A stretch of 35,021 nucleotides of DNA from an uncultured Arenicella sp. (GTDB lineage: Bacteria > Pseudomonadota > Gammaproteobacteria > Arenicellales > Arenicellaceae): contig CALJJR010000034.1 in NCBI GenBank assembly GCA_937973905.1, positions 1-35,021 of the forward strand, written 5' to 3'. The notes under the pieces are model-generated. The model was not told where the DNA came from. It did not search any database and saw only the letters and a program-made list of their open reading frames with translations. This document shows positions 20,623 to 28,112 of this stretch, one piece after another; position 1 is the first letter of the stretch; each line of letters opens with the position of its first letter. The position numbers and the translations under genes are program-made.

Positions 20623-20985
20623 TGCGCCCTTATTGTTATTGTCAGTTGGTCTAAACCAAGCTGGAAAAATCCGCGGTTTAACCCTACGTTTCAGCCTTTT
20701 CACGCTGAACGCACAGTGACCTGAGACGATCTTACCCAAACACGAAAACCCATTGCCGCAAAGCAATACTACGTCAGTACTTGATTGGCTCTACGAGCCT
20801 TAACGAGCGGTAATTTTCGCCGGAAATTCCTGAATTTTAGACTCTCAGGACGGCTTCGGAGGTTCGTGCTAAAACTGGCAGATCGAATTGTTAAGTTAAT
20901 CCCTAAGATTAAGTTAAAATCCGCTCGGTTAAAAGTTTTCATCACCGTCAATTCACAGTTTTTGGCGATTAAAGCAGGAATAAAC
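20623..20985. other. Divergent intergenic region smc-queF
   Basis: This 363-base gap must contain the promoters for smc (minus) and queF (plus). It holds two copies of the 9-mer TTAAGTTAA (20891-20899 and 20909-20917), 18 bases apart in an AT-rich stretch upstream of queF, and a weak inverted repeat CCTGA/TCAGG (20829-20849). The direct repeats could be a regulator site or part of the queF promoter. I do not see a recognisable preQ1 riboswitch. Open frames here are extensions of the two flanking genes beyond their likely starts. Confidence 0.4.
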
Positions 20986-21381
20986 ATGCAACGTCCAAAT
21001 GAGCCCTCAAAAGAGCTTGTCACTTTCGATAATCCCAACCGCAATAACGACTATACGATCCGGATCACAGTACCCGAATTCACCTGTCTTTGTCCGCTTA
21101 CCGGGCAACCTGATTTCGCGGATTTTGTCATCGAGTATGTGCCTGCAGCGTCTTGTGTGGAGCTCAAAAGCCTCAAAATGTATTTCTGGTCATTCCGTGA
21201 AGAAGGTGGCTTTCATGAAAAGCTGAGCAATGAGATTCTCAACAAACTCGTAGCTGTGACCGCACCGAAATTTATGCGCTTAACAGCCAACTGGAATGTG
21301 CGCGGCGGTATCTATACAACGGTTGTCGTTGAGCACAAGGACGCGGATTGGGATGCCCCCCTTCGTATCGAACTACCCTAA
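20986..21381 (+). CDS. queF: NADPH-dependent 7-cyano-7-deazaguanine reductase (short QueF)
   Basis: This 131-aa T-fold enzyme reduces preQ0 to preQ1 in queuosine tRNA modification. I choose the ATG at 20986 with AGGA upstream. The frame is open from 20785, but the extra 67 residues are basic, unlike the family, and the 131-aa form equals the single-domain Bacillus-type QueF. The catalytic pair appears as C36 and D43 in [14 protein letters not shown], and the QueF NADPH motif is seen as [13 protein letters not shown] with the following E and GGFHE. Its stop codon overlaps the start of the next gene by one base (TAATG), so the two are translationally coupled. Confidence 0.93.
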   Translation: MQRPNEPSKELVTFDNPNRNNDYTIRITVPEFTCLCPLTGQPDFADFVIEYVPAASCVELKSLKMYFWSFREEGGFHEKLSNEILNKLVAVTAPKFMRLTANWNVRGGIYTTVVVEHKDADWDAPLRIELP

Positions 21382-22145
21382 TGACTCTCTCGGCTGCCCA
21401 ACTGCAGCAATTTAAAATCGATGGCTATTTGGTGCTCCCAAAGCTACTCAGCTCTAGCGATTGCGAAACACTAATCGACATCACTAATAAGCATCTGGCC
21501 GCCCGACAAGAGCCTTTTGAGTTGGAGGCCAGCGTTAAGTACCCAGGCGCACCCACCTCCCCTGATGAGCTGGGCGGCCAAACAATACGCCGCTTACTGC
21601 TGGCAGACCGTAGGGACCCGGCTTTTTTAAACATTGCCAAAAACACCCAAATCACGGATGGGATCAAAGCCATCCTCCGTAAAGAGATGCTGCGATTAAA
21701 CCCAAACCATCACAATTGCGTGATGACCAAGTTACCGGAATTTAGCAGCGAAACTCTCTGGCATAGAGACACGCGCTACTGGCATTTTAGTGACAAGTAT
21801 TTGGTTAACGCTTGGTGCGCTCTGGATGACGAGCTTGCGGCCAATGGTGCAATGAAAGTTTTGCCGGGTTCGCATCGCTGGCAAGTGCGAGACTCGGCGC
21901 TCGACGAAGAACAATTTCTAATTCTAGACCACCCCTTTAACCAAGACCGCTTAGCCACGGCCAGAACAATTGAACTCAAGCAGGGGGATGTGCTGTTGTT
22001 CAGCGCACACTGTTTTCATGCCGCCGGTAAAAACACCACCTCTAAGGCCAAGTATTCCTTGGTTTTCACTTATCACGACGACACTACTAAGGCGATCAAA
22101 AACACACGTTCAGACTTGCTGCCTCCAATTGATGTTCAAGCTTGA
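21381..22145 (+). CDS. Phytanoyl-CoA dioxygenase (PhyH) family protein
   Basis: This 254-aa protein belongs to the Fe(II)/2-oxoglutarate oxygenases of the PhyH family. I choose the ATG at 21381, which overlaps the queF stop codon by one base. The iron ligands are visible as H128 and D130 in ETLWHRDTRYWHF, and the distal histidine is probably H213 in SAHCFHAAGKNT. The motif LPGSHRW (161-167) is typical. The position that usually holds the 2-oxoglutarate-binding arginine after the asparagine (N218) seems to hold K224 instead. Substrates in this family are very diverse (lipids, ectoine, tRNA or metabolites), so the reaction is unknown. Coupling to queF hints at a link with queuosine, but this is inference only. 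Confidence 0.85.
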   Translation: MTLSAAQLQQFKIDGYLVLPKLLSSSDCETLIDITNKHLAARQEPFELEASVKYPGAPTSPDELGGQTIRRLLLADRRDPAFLNIAKNTQITDGIKAILRKEMLRLNPNHHNCVMTKLPEFSSETLWHRDTRYWHFSDKYLVNAWCALDDELAANGAMKVLPGSHRWQVRDSALDEEQFLILDHPFNQDRLATARTIELKQGDVLLFSAHCFHAAGKNTTSKAKYSLVFTYHDDTTKAIKNTRSDLLPPIDVQA

Positions 22146-22168
22146 AAATCTACTTAACCCACCCTAGT

Positions 22169-22417
22169 CTAAACAAGGCCAGAAAGTTTCTTTAGCTGAT
22201 CAATTAGCACCTGCAAATCAGCCTCGCCTGGTTCCTCGCGGCCAAACAACCAATCCATAATAATTGGGTCTTGTATCTCTAATAAACGCTCAAACGCTGC
22301 AACTCCCTGCGCGTCTAAGCCTTGGTACTCGTGCTCCAAAAAGCGGCCAAACAACACATCTAGCTCGCGCACCCCTCTTCTGCAGCGCCACCGTAGTTGC
22401 TGAGCATTAAGCGCCAC
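22169..22417 (-). CDS. sdhE: FAD assembly factor SdhE
   Basis: This 82-aa protein of the SdhE/SDHAF2 family (YgfY) promotes covalent attachment of FAD to SdhA. The N-terminal RRGVREL contains the RGxxE motif needed for flavinylation; it is followed by a helical bundle with LLEIQDPIIMDWLFGRE, a family signature. The length equals E. coli SdhE (88 aa) within a few residues. It is the last gene of the sdh operon, 49 bases after sdhB. In E. coli sdhE lies with ygfX and ygfZ, away from sdh; here it sits with its client. It converges on the dioxygenase gene with only 23 bases between. Confidence 0.93.
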   Translation of the reverse strand: MALNAQQLRWRCRRGVRELDVLFGRFLEHEYQGLDAQGVAAFERLLEIQDPIIMDWLFGREEPGEADLQVLIDQLKKLSGLV

Positions 22418-22466
22418 GAACCTGTGCCAAAGCGACTGCTAAGCGGATGCTAAGGCTAGAACAGAG

Positions 22467-23249
22467 TTAAAGCGAACGCTCGGCAATCAGTTTTTTAATC
22501 TCACCGATTGCTTTACCCGGGTTCAATCCTTTTGGACATGTATTAGTGCAATTCATAATTGTGTGGCAACGATAAAGCTTGAACGGATCTTCCAAGTAGT
22601 CGAGCCGCTCGCCACTTGCTTCATCACGACTGTCGGCCAACCATCGGTATGACTGCAGTAAGATTGCCGGGCCTAAGTATTTGTCACTGTTCCACCAGTA
22701 ACTGGGGCACGATGTTGAGCAGCAGGCGCATAGAATGCACTCGTAAAGCCCATCTAGCTTTTCACGTTCTTCTTTAGATTGAAGACGCTCAGCTGAAGGA
22801 GAGACGGAAGTTGATGTTTTTAACCAAGGCTCTACTGACGCATATTGAGCATAGAAATGCGTCATATCGGGCACCAAATCTTTCACCACGGACATATGTG
22901 GCAGCGGATAGACGTTCACGCTTGAGCCACAATCTTCAATCGCCTTGGTGCAAGCGAGCGTATTGGTGCCATCGATATTCATGGCGCACGAACCACAAAT
23001 ACCCTCGCGACAAGAGCGCCGAAAAGTGAGCGTCGGGTCGACCTCATTTTTGATCTTGATCAAAGCATCGAGCACCATCGGCCCGCAGCTGTCCATATCA
23101 AGATCGTAGGTTACGGTCTGTGGGTTTTGATCGTCATCTGGAGACCAGCGATAAATTTTAAACGTACGTACATTCTTCGCGCCTTCTGGCGCGGGAAAAT
23201 GCTTGCCTTTGCTGATCTTAGAATTCTTGGGTAAGGAAAATTCGGCCAT
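22467..23249 (-). CDS. sdhB: Succinate dehydrogenase iron-sulfur subunit
   Basis: This 260-aa subunit carries electrons from FAD to quinone in complex II. The 2Fe-2S ligands are C80, C85, C88 and C100 ([12 protein letters not shown]). The 4Fe-4S and 3Fe-4S ligands appear in [12 protein letters not shown] (C171, C174, C177, C181) and in [12 protein letters not shown] (C228, C234, C238). The tryptophan pair in SYWW contributes to the quinone site. The protein is somewhat longer than E. coli SdhB (238 aa) because of the N-terminal 25 residues. An 84-base gap separates it from sdhA, larger than the other gaps of the operon. Confidence 0.97.
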   Translation of the reverse strand: MAEFSLPKNSKISKGKHFPAPEGAKNVRTFKIYRWSPDDDQNPQTVTYDLDMDSCGPMVLDALIKIKNEVDPTLTFRRSCREGICGSCAMNIDGTNTLACTKAIEDCGSSVNVYPLPHMSVVKDLVPDMTHFYAQYASVEPWLKTSTSVSPSAERLQSKEEREKLDGLYECILCACCSTSCPSYWWNSDKYLGPAILLQSYRWLADSRDEASGERLDYLEDPFKLYRCHTIMNCTNTCPKGLNPGKAIGEIKKLIAERSL

Positions 23250-23333
23250 TTTCGTATCCTGTTATTGATTCGGCGCTAACGCTAATGAAGTTTTTTCGTA
23301 TCGATTAAGTTCCAACTAGTGCACGCACGGCTT

Positions 23334-25121
23334 TTAGTAAACGCGAGGCTTGGGCTTGATGTACTCAATGTCGTCGGTCATCGTATAACTGTGAACGGGT
23401 CGATAATCGATGGTTGTTTTGTGCTTGTCATCACACCATGCGAGCGTATGTTTCATCCAGTTCTCATCATCGCGATCAGGAAGGTCATCACGCGCATGGG
23501 CGCCCCGGCTTTCATCACGATTTGCCGCGGAGTCCATGGTCACAACGGCTTGATCGAGTAGATTCTCCAGTTCAAGAGTTTCGATAAGATCAGTATTCCA
23601 AATCAAGCCGCGATCGGTGGTCCCGACATCGTCAAAAGATCCGGCTGTGGCAGCCATTTTGGCGACGCCTTCGTTCATCACATCACCGGTTCTAAACACC
23701 GCACAATGCGCTTGCATGGTACGTTGCATTTCCAAGCGAATATCCGCCGTAGCACGCGCGCCGCTGGCATGGCGGAGCTTATCAAGCCGGTCCAGGGTCG
23801 CTTCACCAGCGTTGTCTTTGATTGACGGAATAGGTTCTGCTGGATCGATGACCTCTTTTGCACGCAACGCTGAGGCGCGTCCGAAGACGATTAAGTCCAG
23901 CAATGAATTTGAACCCAATCGATTCGCACCATGCACCGACACACAAGCGGCTTCGCCAATCGCCATCAATCCTGGCACCACGGTATCTGGGTCGCCGTCT
24001 TTTAAAGTCACCACTTCCCCATGGTAATTGGTTGGAATGCCACCCATGTTGTAGTGACCTGTTGGCAACACAGGGATCGGCGCTTTGGTTACATCCACGC
24101 CAGCAAAGATCTTTGCTGACTCTGAAATACCTGGTAAACGCTCTTCGAGTAGCTCAGGACCCAGATGCTCCAAATGCAGATGAATGTGATCGGCATCATC
24201 ACCCACGCCCCGACCTTCATTGATCTCTATGGTCATTGAACGGCTCACCACATCGCGAGAAGCTAAATCTTTCGCGTTAGGTGCATAGCGCTCCATAAAA
24301 CGTTCGCCGTCGGAGTTGGTTAAATAACCGCCCTCACCACGTGCACCCTCAGTGATCAAGCAGCCCGCGCCGTAAATACCGGTCGGGTGAAACTGCACAA
24401 ACTCCATGTCTTGTAACGGCAAGCCGGCACGCAACACCATCGCGTTACCGTCGCCAGTACAAGTGTGAGCCGAGGTACATGAGAAATAAGCTCGGCCATA
24501 ACCGCCGGTAGCCAGCACGACTTGTTTGGCTCGATATCGATGAATCTCACCAGTGGCCATATCAATCGCAATAACACCGCGACACTCACCCTCTTCCATA
24601 ATTAAATCGAGGGCGAAATATTCGATAAAGAACTGGGCACTGTGTTTAAGCGCTTGTTGATACAGAGTATGCAGAATTGCGTGCCCTGTGCGGTCGGCCG
24701 CAGCGCAAGTGCGCATCGCTTGACCTTCACCATAATGGGTTGTCATTCCACCAAAAGCACGTTGATATATTCTGCCGTCTTCAGTACGAGAAAACGGTAC
24801 ACCATAATGTTCCAATTCATAAACCGCGGCGGGGGCGTTACGGCACATATACTCGATTGAGTCTTGGTCGCCAAGCCAGTCAGAACCCTTGACGGTATCG
24901 TACATATGAAAGCGCCAATCATCCTCGCCCATATTACCGAGTGCTGCACTCATGCCGCCCTGGGCAGCAACGGTATGGCTGCGGGTTGGAAACACTTTAG
25001 TCAGGCATGCCGTCGATAGTCCGGCTGCCGCCATGCCAAATGTAGCGCGCAAACCCGCACCACCTGCTCCGACCACCACAACGTCGAAAGCATGATCATT
25101 AATCTTATAGTCACCGTTCAT
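23334..25121 (-). CDS. sdhA: Succinate dehydrogenase flavoprotein subunit
   Basis: This 595-aa subunit oxidises succinate to fumarate. The FAD-binding Rossmann motif [12 protein letters not shown] lies at about residues 14-25. The histidine that carries covalent FAD is H49 in [17 protein letters not shown]. The substrate region [20 protein letters not shown] holds the active-site histidine and arginine, and [13 protein letters not shown] and [11 protein letters not shown] are further conserved segments. The length is normal (E. coli 588 aa). It starts three bases before the sdhD stop region ends, so sdhD and sdhA are tightly linked. Maturation probably depends on SdhE and on the SDHAF4-like protein encoded at the two ends of this locus. 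Confidence 0.98.
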   Translation of the reverse strand: MNGDYKINDHAFDVVVVGAGGAGLRATFGMAAAGLSTACLTKVFPTRSHTVAAQGGMSAALGNMGEDDWRFHMYDTVKGSDWLGDQDSIEYMCRNAPAAVYELEHYGVPFSRTEDGRIYQRAFGGMTTHYGEGQAMRTCAAADRTGHAILHTLYQQALKHSAQFFIEYFALDLIMEEGECRGVIAIDMATGEIHRYRAKQVVLATGGYGRAYFSCTSAHTCTGDGNAMVLRAGLPLQDMEFVQFHPTGIYGAGCLITEGARGEGGYLTNSDGERFMERYAPNAKDLASRDVVSRSMTIEINEGRGVGDDADHIHLHLEHLGPELLEERLPGISESAKIFAGVDVTKAPIPVLPTGHYNMGGIPTNYHGEVVTLKDGDPDTVVPGLMAIGEAACVSVHGANRLGSNSLLDLIVFGRASALRAKEVIDPAEPIPSIKDNAGEATLDRLDKLRHASGARATADIRLEMQRTMQAHCAVFRTGDVMNEGVAKMAATAGSFDDVGTTDRGLIWNTDLIETLELENLLDQAVVTMDSAANRDESRGAHARDDLPDRDDENWMKHTLAWCDDKHKTTIDYRPVHSYTMTDDIEYIKPKPRVY

Positions 25122-25124
25122 GGA

Positions 25125-25505
25125 TTAAGCTCCCAACACAACTTTGAACACGGATAGCGCTGCATACAAAGCTAAAGCAGCAGCAGCAAATTTGATAAGC
25201 AATAGAAGGCTTAGATTAAGCCATTTAGTGTGAATGTAGTCTTCGATAACAACTTGCAGACCGGTCTGACCATGAAACAGAGCAGCGAAGACAAACAACA
25301 ACATCAAAGTTGCGTTGAACGCTGATCCCAGCCAAACCACAGCGTCATTGTAACTGGCTCCGATAAGAGACAAAACACTGACTAAGAACCAAATACTCAA
25401 CGGAATCAATGCAATGGCGGTTACACGTTGCCACCACCAATGAGAAAAACCATGGCCTGCTGATCCTAGACCCACGGCTTTAGATAAAGGGCTCCTTAAA
25501 CTCAT
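25125..25505 (-). CDS. sdhD: Succinate dehydrogenase membrane anchor subunit
   Basis: This 126-aa protein has three hydrophobic spans (about residues 28-48, 58-78 and 96-122) and anchors the catalytic subunits. The N-terminal HWWWQRVTAIALIPL and the HGQTGLQVVIEDYIH loop, with conserved histidines near the quinone and heme b, fit SdhD. The start codon overlaps the sdhC stop by one base (TAATG), a sign of translational coupling. Its stop is three bases from the sdhA start. Confidence 0.93.
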   Translation of the reverse strand: MSLRSPLSKAVGLGSAGHGFSHWWWQRVTAIALIPLSIWFLVSVLSLIGASYNDAVVWLGSAFNATLMLLFVFAALFHGQTGLQVVIEDYIHTKWLNLSLLLLIKFAAAALALYAALSVFKVVLGA

Positions 25506-25897
25506 TAGGCACCTCCCATACGGCCAACAGCCAAAATAACGGTGAGCACGGTAAGGCCCAGGGCCGCTCCCAGCACCATCCAGCCCGATTTATATAAATC
25601 TTCAATGTCGAAACCACGCCCGACATCCCAGAATAAATGGCGGATGCCGTTACAGAGATGATAGTAAAGTGAGAATACCCACCCGAGCAGCAGCAAAGTT
25701 ACGAACCAATTCTGTGCCAGTGTATGGACTTTTTCGTAGGCCTGCGGGCCACCGGCAATGGCAGCGAGCCAATACACTAGAAATGGTGCGCCGAGAGATA
25801 GGAAAATGCCCGTTCCACGATGCAGTATCGAAAGCATCGAAGTGAGCTGCGGTTTGTACACCTGCAGATGAGGCGATAAAGGTCGTTCTTTTTGCAT
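25505..25897 (-). CDS. sdhC: Succinate dehydrogenase cytochrome b556 subunit
   Basis: This subunit anchors complex II and binds heme b and quinone. I choose the ATG at 25897 (AAGG about eight bases upstream), giving 130 aa, because the family begins near RPLSPHLQVYKPQ; the frame is open to 25963 without similarity. HRGTG at about 26-30 is the quinone-site motif. H80 in YYHLCNGIRH aligns with the heme ligand H84 of E. coli, and H87 with its H91. Three membrane spans are visible (about 31-50, 62-82 and 106-126). It is the first gene of sdhC-D-A-B-E. Confidence 0.94.
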   Translation of the reverse strand: MQKERPLSPHLQVYKPQLTSMLSILHRGTGIFLSLGAPFLVYWLAAIAGGPQAYEKVHTLAQNWFVTLLLLGWVFSLYYHLCNGIRHLFWDVGRGFDIEDLYKSGWMVLGAALGLTVLTVILAVGRMGGA

Positions 25898-26225
25898 TGC
25901 TGTTGCCTTGTTAGTCAGCGAAATGTTTGGACGCTCTATTGTGGACCCTATGCAAGCCGACATATCACCGGCCGCAGTTAGCGTCGAACTTTAAATCTGA
26001 ATAATAAAATAACTTGCTGCTCGCGGCAGCCGAACCCATTGGCGAATCAACTCCGTCCCGCTGGTGATATATAATCGTGGTTTTGCTTGAGTAGCGGGGT
26101 GGTAATGTTACACCAAGTTCATAATCGATGTCAGATCGATCCCGCACTTTTACTCGCTTTTCTTGGCATTGGTACGATGAATCTGATACCTGTCGCCCGC
26201 AGCGATTACTCAATAGAGCGCAAAA
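25898..26225. other. Intergenic region between the SDHAF4-like gene and sdhC
   Basis: This 328-base stretch probably holds the sdh operon promoter, reading on the minus strand. AT-rich segments at about 26000-26012 and 26065-26075 are possible -10 regions, but I cannot pair either with a good -35. A small hairpin (GCTGC/GCAGC, 26016-26030) followed on the minus strand by a U-rich run could terminate the SDHAF4-like transcript. The 82-codon minus-strand open frame 25965-26213 has no recognisable features and I do not call it. Confidence 0.4.
26016..26030 (-). terminator. Possible weak terminator after the SDHAF4-like gene
   Basis: A 5-bp GC stem with a 5-nt loop is followed on the minus strand by AAGTTATTTTATTATT. 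The stem is short, so this is tentative. If real, it would separate the SDHAF4-like gene from the sdh operon. Confidence 0.3.
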
Positions 26226-26429
26226 CTAAAAGTCGTAGCAACGCCCTTTCGCCTCCCAATCCCCATAGCGAGTTGGCTCGAGACCTTTCGGGCCTCCAAT
26301 TTCAGTCGTCTCGGCAGCGCCCTCTTTCACTTCTGATTCGGTTAAGACTTGCGCGTCTTTGTGCTGATTAACTTCTGCAGCGATTGCTTCAGACTGAGAA
26401 ACTTGTTTGTCGGAGTGTTCAGGCATCAT
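26226..26429 (-). CDS. SDHAF4-like (DUF1674) protein, succinate dehydrogenase assembly factor
   Basis: This 67-aa protein has a variable, acidic N-terminal half and the conserved C-terminal block GGPKGLEPTRYGDW followed by GRCYDF. That block defines DUF1674, the family of mitochondrial SDHAF4 (Sdh8 in yeast). SDHAF4 binds flavinylated SdhA, limits its auto-oxidation and helps it join SdhB. The gene lies about 330 bases upstream of sdhC on the same strand, which supports the same role here. The ATG at 26429 is directly followed by a second ATG (26426); no strong Shine-Dalgarno sequence is seen. It diverges from ygfZ. The family assignment rests on the C-terminal block and is solid; the assembly role is by analogy with mitochondria. 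Confidence 0.88.
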   Translation of the reverse strand: MMPEHSDKQVSQSEAIAAEVNQHKDAQVLTESEVKEGAAETTEIGGPKGLEPTRYGDWEAKGRCYDF

Positions 26430-26563
26430 CGGTTAACGTAGGTTGACAACGTGGCGCCAGCTTAACATGCTGAAAGTGGCCAGAGGTAGAGGCAATCTTC
26501 ACGGTTGTATCTGGTATGATCGCCGCCCATAAAATTAGCTTTCACTCGCAGCCTGACACAAGA

Positions 26564-27418
26564 ATGGAAACGCTTGATCACCTTACTTTAATCTCTATCA
26601 GCGGCGACGATGCCGAGGATTTTTTACAGGGCCAATTGACCAATGACATCAGCCAGCTGGACAACAGTTGGCATTTTACGGGTTATTGCAGCCCCAAAGG
26701 CCGATTGCTTGCCTTAATGCGTTTGTGGCGAACCCCCTCCTCTAACGATTCGCCTCAATTCTTTGCACTCCTTGAGCGTAGCGTCGCTGAGTCTGTGATC
26801 AAAAAACTGCGCATGTATGTTTTACGTAGCAAAGTGGTGATCGAGGAGCTGCAGAACATGCAGATATTAGGGAAATACACCTCCGAGCCAGACGACGATC
26901 TCGCGAGTGGGTCAGTAACTACTTCAAATATTGGCACAGAGCTAGGTTTTGGAAAACGAGCACTGGTCATCGCTAGCGAAGCACCGGCAAGTGAATTGGT
27001 TGATGGCAGCCAAGGTTGGCTAAGCAAGGATATTCGAGAAGGTCTCCCGATGATTAGTCAACACACGCAGGAAATGTTCATTCCGCAAATGGTTAACCTC
27101 GACACGATCGGCGGAATAAGCTTTAAAAAAGGTTGTTATACAGGGCAAGAGATCGTGGCGCGAATGCACTATTTGGGTAAACTCAAGCAGCGCATGTACT
27201 TGTGTGAGCTTGAACAGGTAACTACCGATTCTGACAACCCTGAAGAAGGTGCCCGAGTAATAGCGGAAGAAGGAAAAAACGCCGGTAATCTAGTAACCTC
27301 AGTAATTAATGGTCAATGCCTAGCCGTGTTGCGTCTTGACCATATCGATTCAGAGTTATCGCTTGAGTCTGGTCGAAAACTTACGGTTTCTGCTGACCAA
27401 CCATATCAAATACAATAA
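26564..27418 (+). CDS. ygfZ: tRNA-modifying / Fe-S cluster assembly protein YgfZ
   Basis: This folate-binding protein (GcvT-like fold) helps keep Fe-S enzymes such as the tRNA methylthiotransferase MiaB active. The family motif KGCYTGQEIVARMHYLG includes the conserved cysteine. The N-terminal part has DDAEDFLQGQLTNDI, typical of the group. I prefer the ATG at 26564 (284 aa) because METLDHLTLISISG fits the family start; the frame is also open from 26516, but that codon lies within a TATGAT sequence that resembles a -10 box. Neither start has a strong Shine-Dalgarno sequence. The gene diverges from the SDHAF4-like gene, placing an Fe-S factor next to the sdh locus. Confidence 0.88.
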   Translation: METLDHLTLISISGDDAEDFLQGQLTNDISQLDNSWHFTGYCSPKGRLLALMRLWRTPSSNDSPQFFALLERSVAESVIKKLRMYVLRSKVVIEELQNMQILGKYTSEPDDDLASGSVTTSNIGTELGFGKRALVIASEAPASELVDGSQGWLSKDIREGLPMISQHTQEMFIPQMVNLDTIGGISFKKGCYTGQEIVARMHYLGKLKQRMYLCELEQVTTDSDNPEEGARVIAEEGKNAGNLVTSVINGQCLAVLRLDHIDSELSLESGRKLTVSADQPYQIQ

Positions 27419-27450
27419 GGTTCAGCCTTGAGCCTGTAACAGCCCTGGTA

Positions 27451-27924
27451 CTACAACAATTGATCCAGCGGATAAGCGTGGGTCACCTTGTTTTCGTCCA
27501 TAATGACGTGCGTACTCAAATTTATCTCGGCTTCGGTGCATTCGATAAGTAAATCCGTTAATTCGAGATAGCGCTCCATGTTGGGCGCGGCAATTTTTAA
27601 GAAGAAATCGAACGCGCCACTGACCGTATAACACTCGAGCACCTCAGGCACACCATTGACGAACTCCTGAAACTGAGAGAAATCCTTCTTAGTTTGGTTT
27701 TTCATGGAAATCGTAACAATGCACTGCACGATTCTGCATATTTTGCGTAGATTTATCGACGCGTGATAAGACTCTAATATGCCGGCCTGCTCTAATTTTC
27801 GCACTCTCATGAGACAGGAACTTGGCGACAAGTGAATCTTATCGGCCAAATCTTGGTTGGTGATTCTGGCTTGCGTTTGCAGAACCCTAAGAATTCGCAA
27901 ATCGGTTTTATCGAGTGTTGCCAT
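27451..27924 (-). CDS. Lrp/AsnC family transcriptional regulator
   Basis: This 157-aa regulator has an N-terminal winged helix-turn-helix (about residues 4-50) with LDKTDLRILRVLQ and the recognition region LSPSSCLMRVRKLEQAGIL. The C-terminal RAM ligand-binding domain (about 65-145) contains VPEVLECYTVSGAFDFFLKI. I choose the ATG at 27924 because GGAG lies seven bases upstream and the family begins here; the frame is open to 27999. It is divergent from the astC operon with a 188-base shared region that contains a 15-bp palindrome. Lrp-type proteins respond to amino acids, so control of arginine catabolism is the likely role. It is not the global Lrp by sequence alone. Confidence 0.92.
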   Translation of the reverse strand: MATLDKTDLRILRVLQTQARITNQDLADKIHLSPSSCLMRVRKLEQAGILESYHASINLRKICRIVQCIVTISMKNQTKKDFSQFQEFVNGVPEVLECYTVSGAFDFFLKIAAPNMERYLELTDLLIECTEAEINLSTHVIMDENKVTHAYPLDQLL

Positions 27925-28045
27925 GCTGACTCCAAAAGTTACCCCGGCAGTATACCCGAATAATATTTGGCCAAGTATTCGATCTGCACGATTTTTCACG
28001 GCGGAGCCAAACAGTTCAATAACTCATTCGGTCGCGCAAACTCTA

Positions 28046-28060
28046 AGATGATCGTCATCT
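28046..28060. promoter_or_regulatory. 15-bp palindrome, candidate Lrp/AsnC operator
   Basis: A perfect inverted repeat with 6-nt arms AGATGA/TCATCT and a 3-nt centre TCG lies between the divergent regulator and astC, 53 bases before the astC ATG. The 15-bp, 6-3-6 layout is the size and symmetry of Lrp/AsnC sites. A possible -10 (TATTAT, 28072-28077) lies downstream, with the palindrome over the expected -35 position. Confidence 0.5.
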
Positions 28061-28112
28061 ATTCGATGCGCTATTATTAGTCTCAGCAATTTACTTAATA
28101 AGAGGACTCACC

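Noticed and set aside
20623-20766. N-terminal extension of SMC by 48 codons
   Set aside because: The family begins at MRLKHVKLSGFKSF and AAGGG lies before that ATG; the extension is basic and not conserved in known SMC proteins.
20785-20985. N-terminal extension of QueF by 67 codons
   Set aside because: The single-domain QueF family is about 130 aa, and the internal ATG has a good ribosome binding site.
20623-20985. preQ1 riboswitch before queF
   Set aside because: No C-rich loop with an A-rich tail of the preQ1 class can be placed before the ribosome binding site.
25965-26213. Minus-strand open frame of 82 codons between the SDHAF4-like gene and sdhC
   Set aside because: Its composition is unlike a protein, it covers the probable sdh promoter region, and no family is recognisable.
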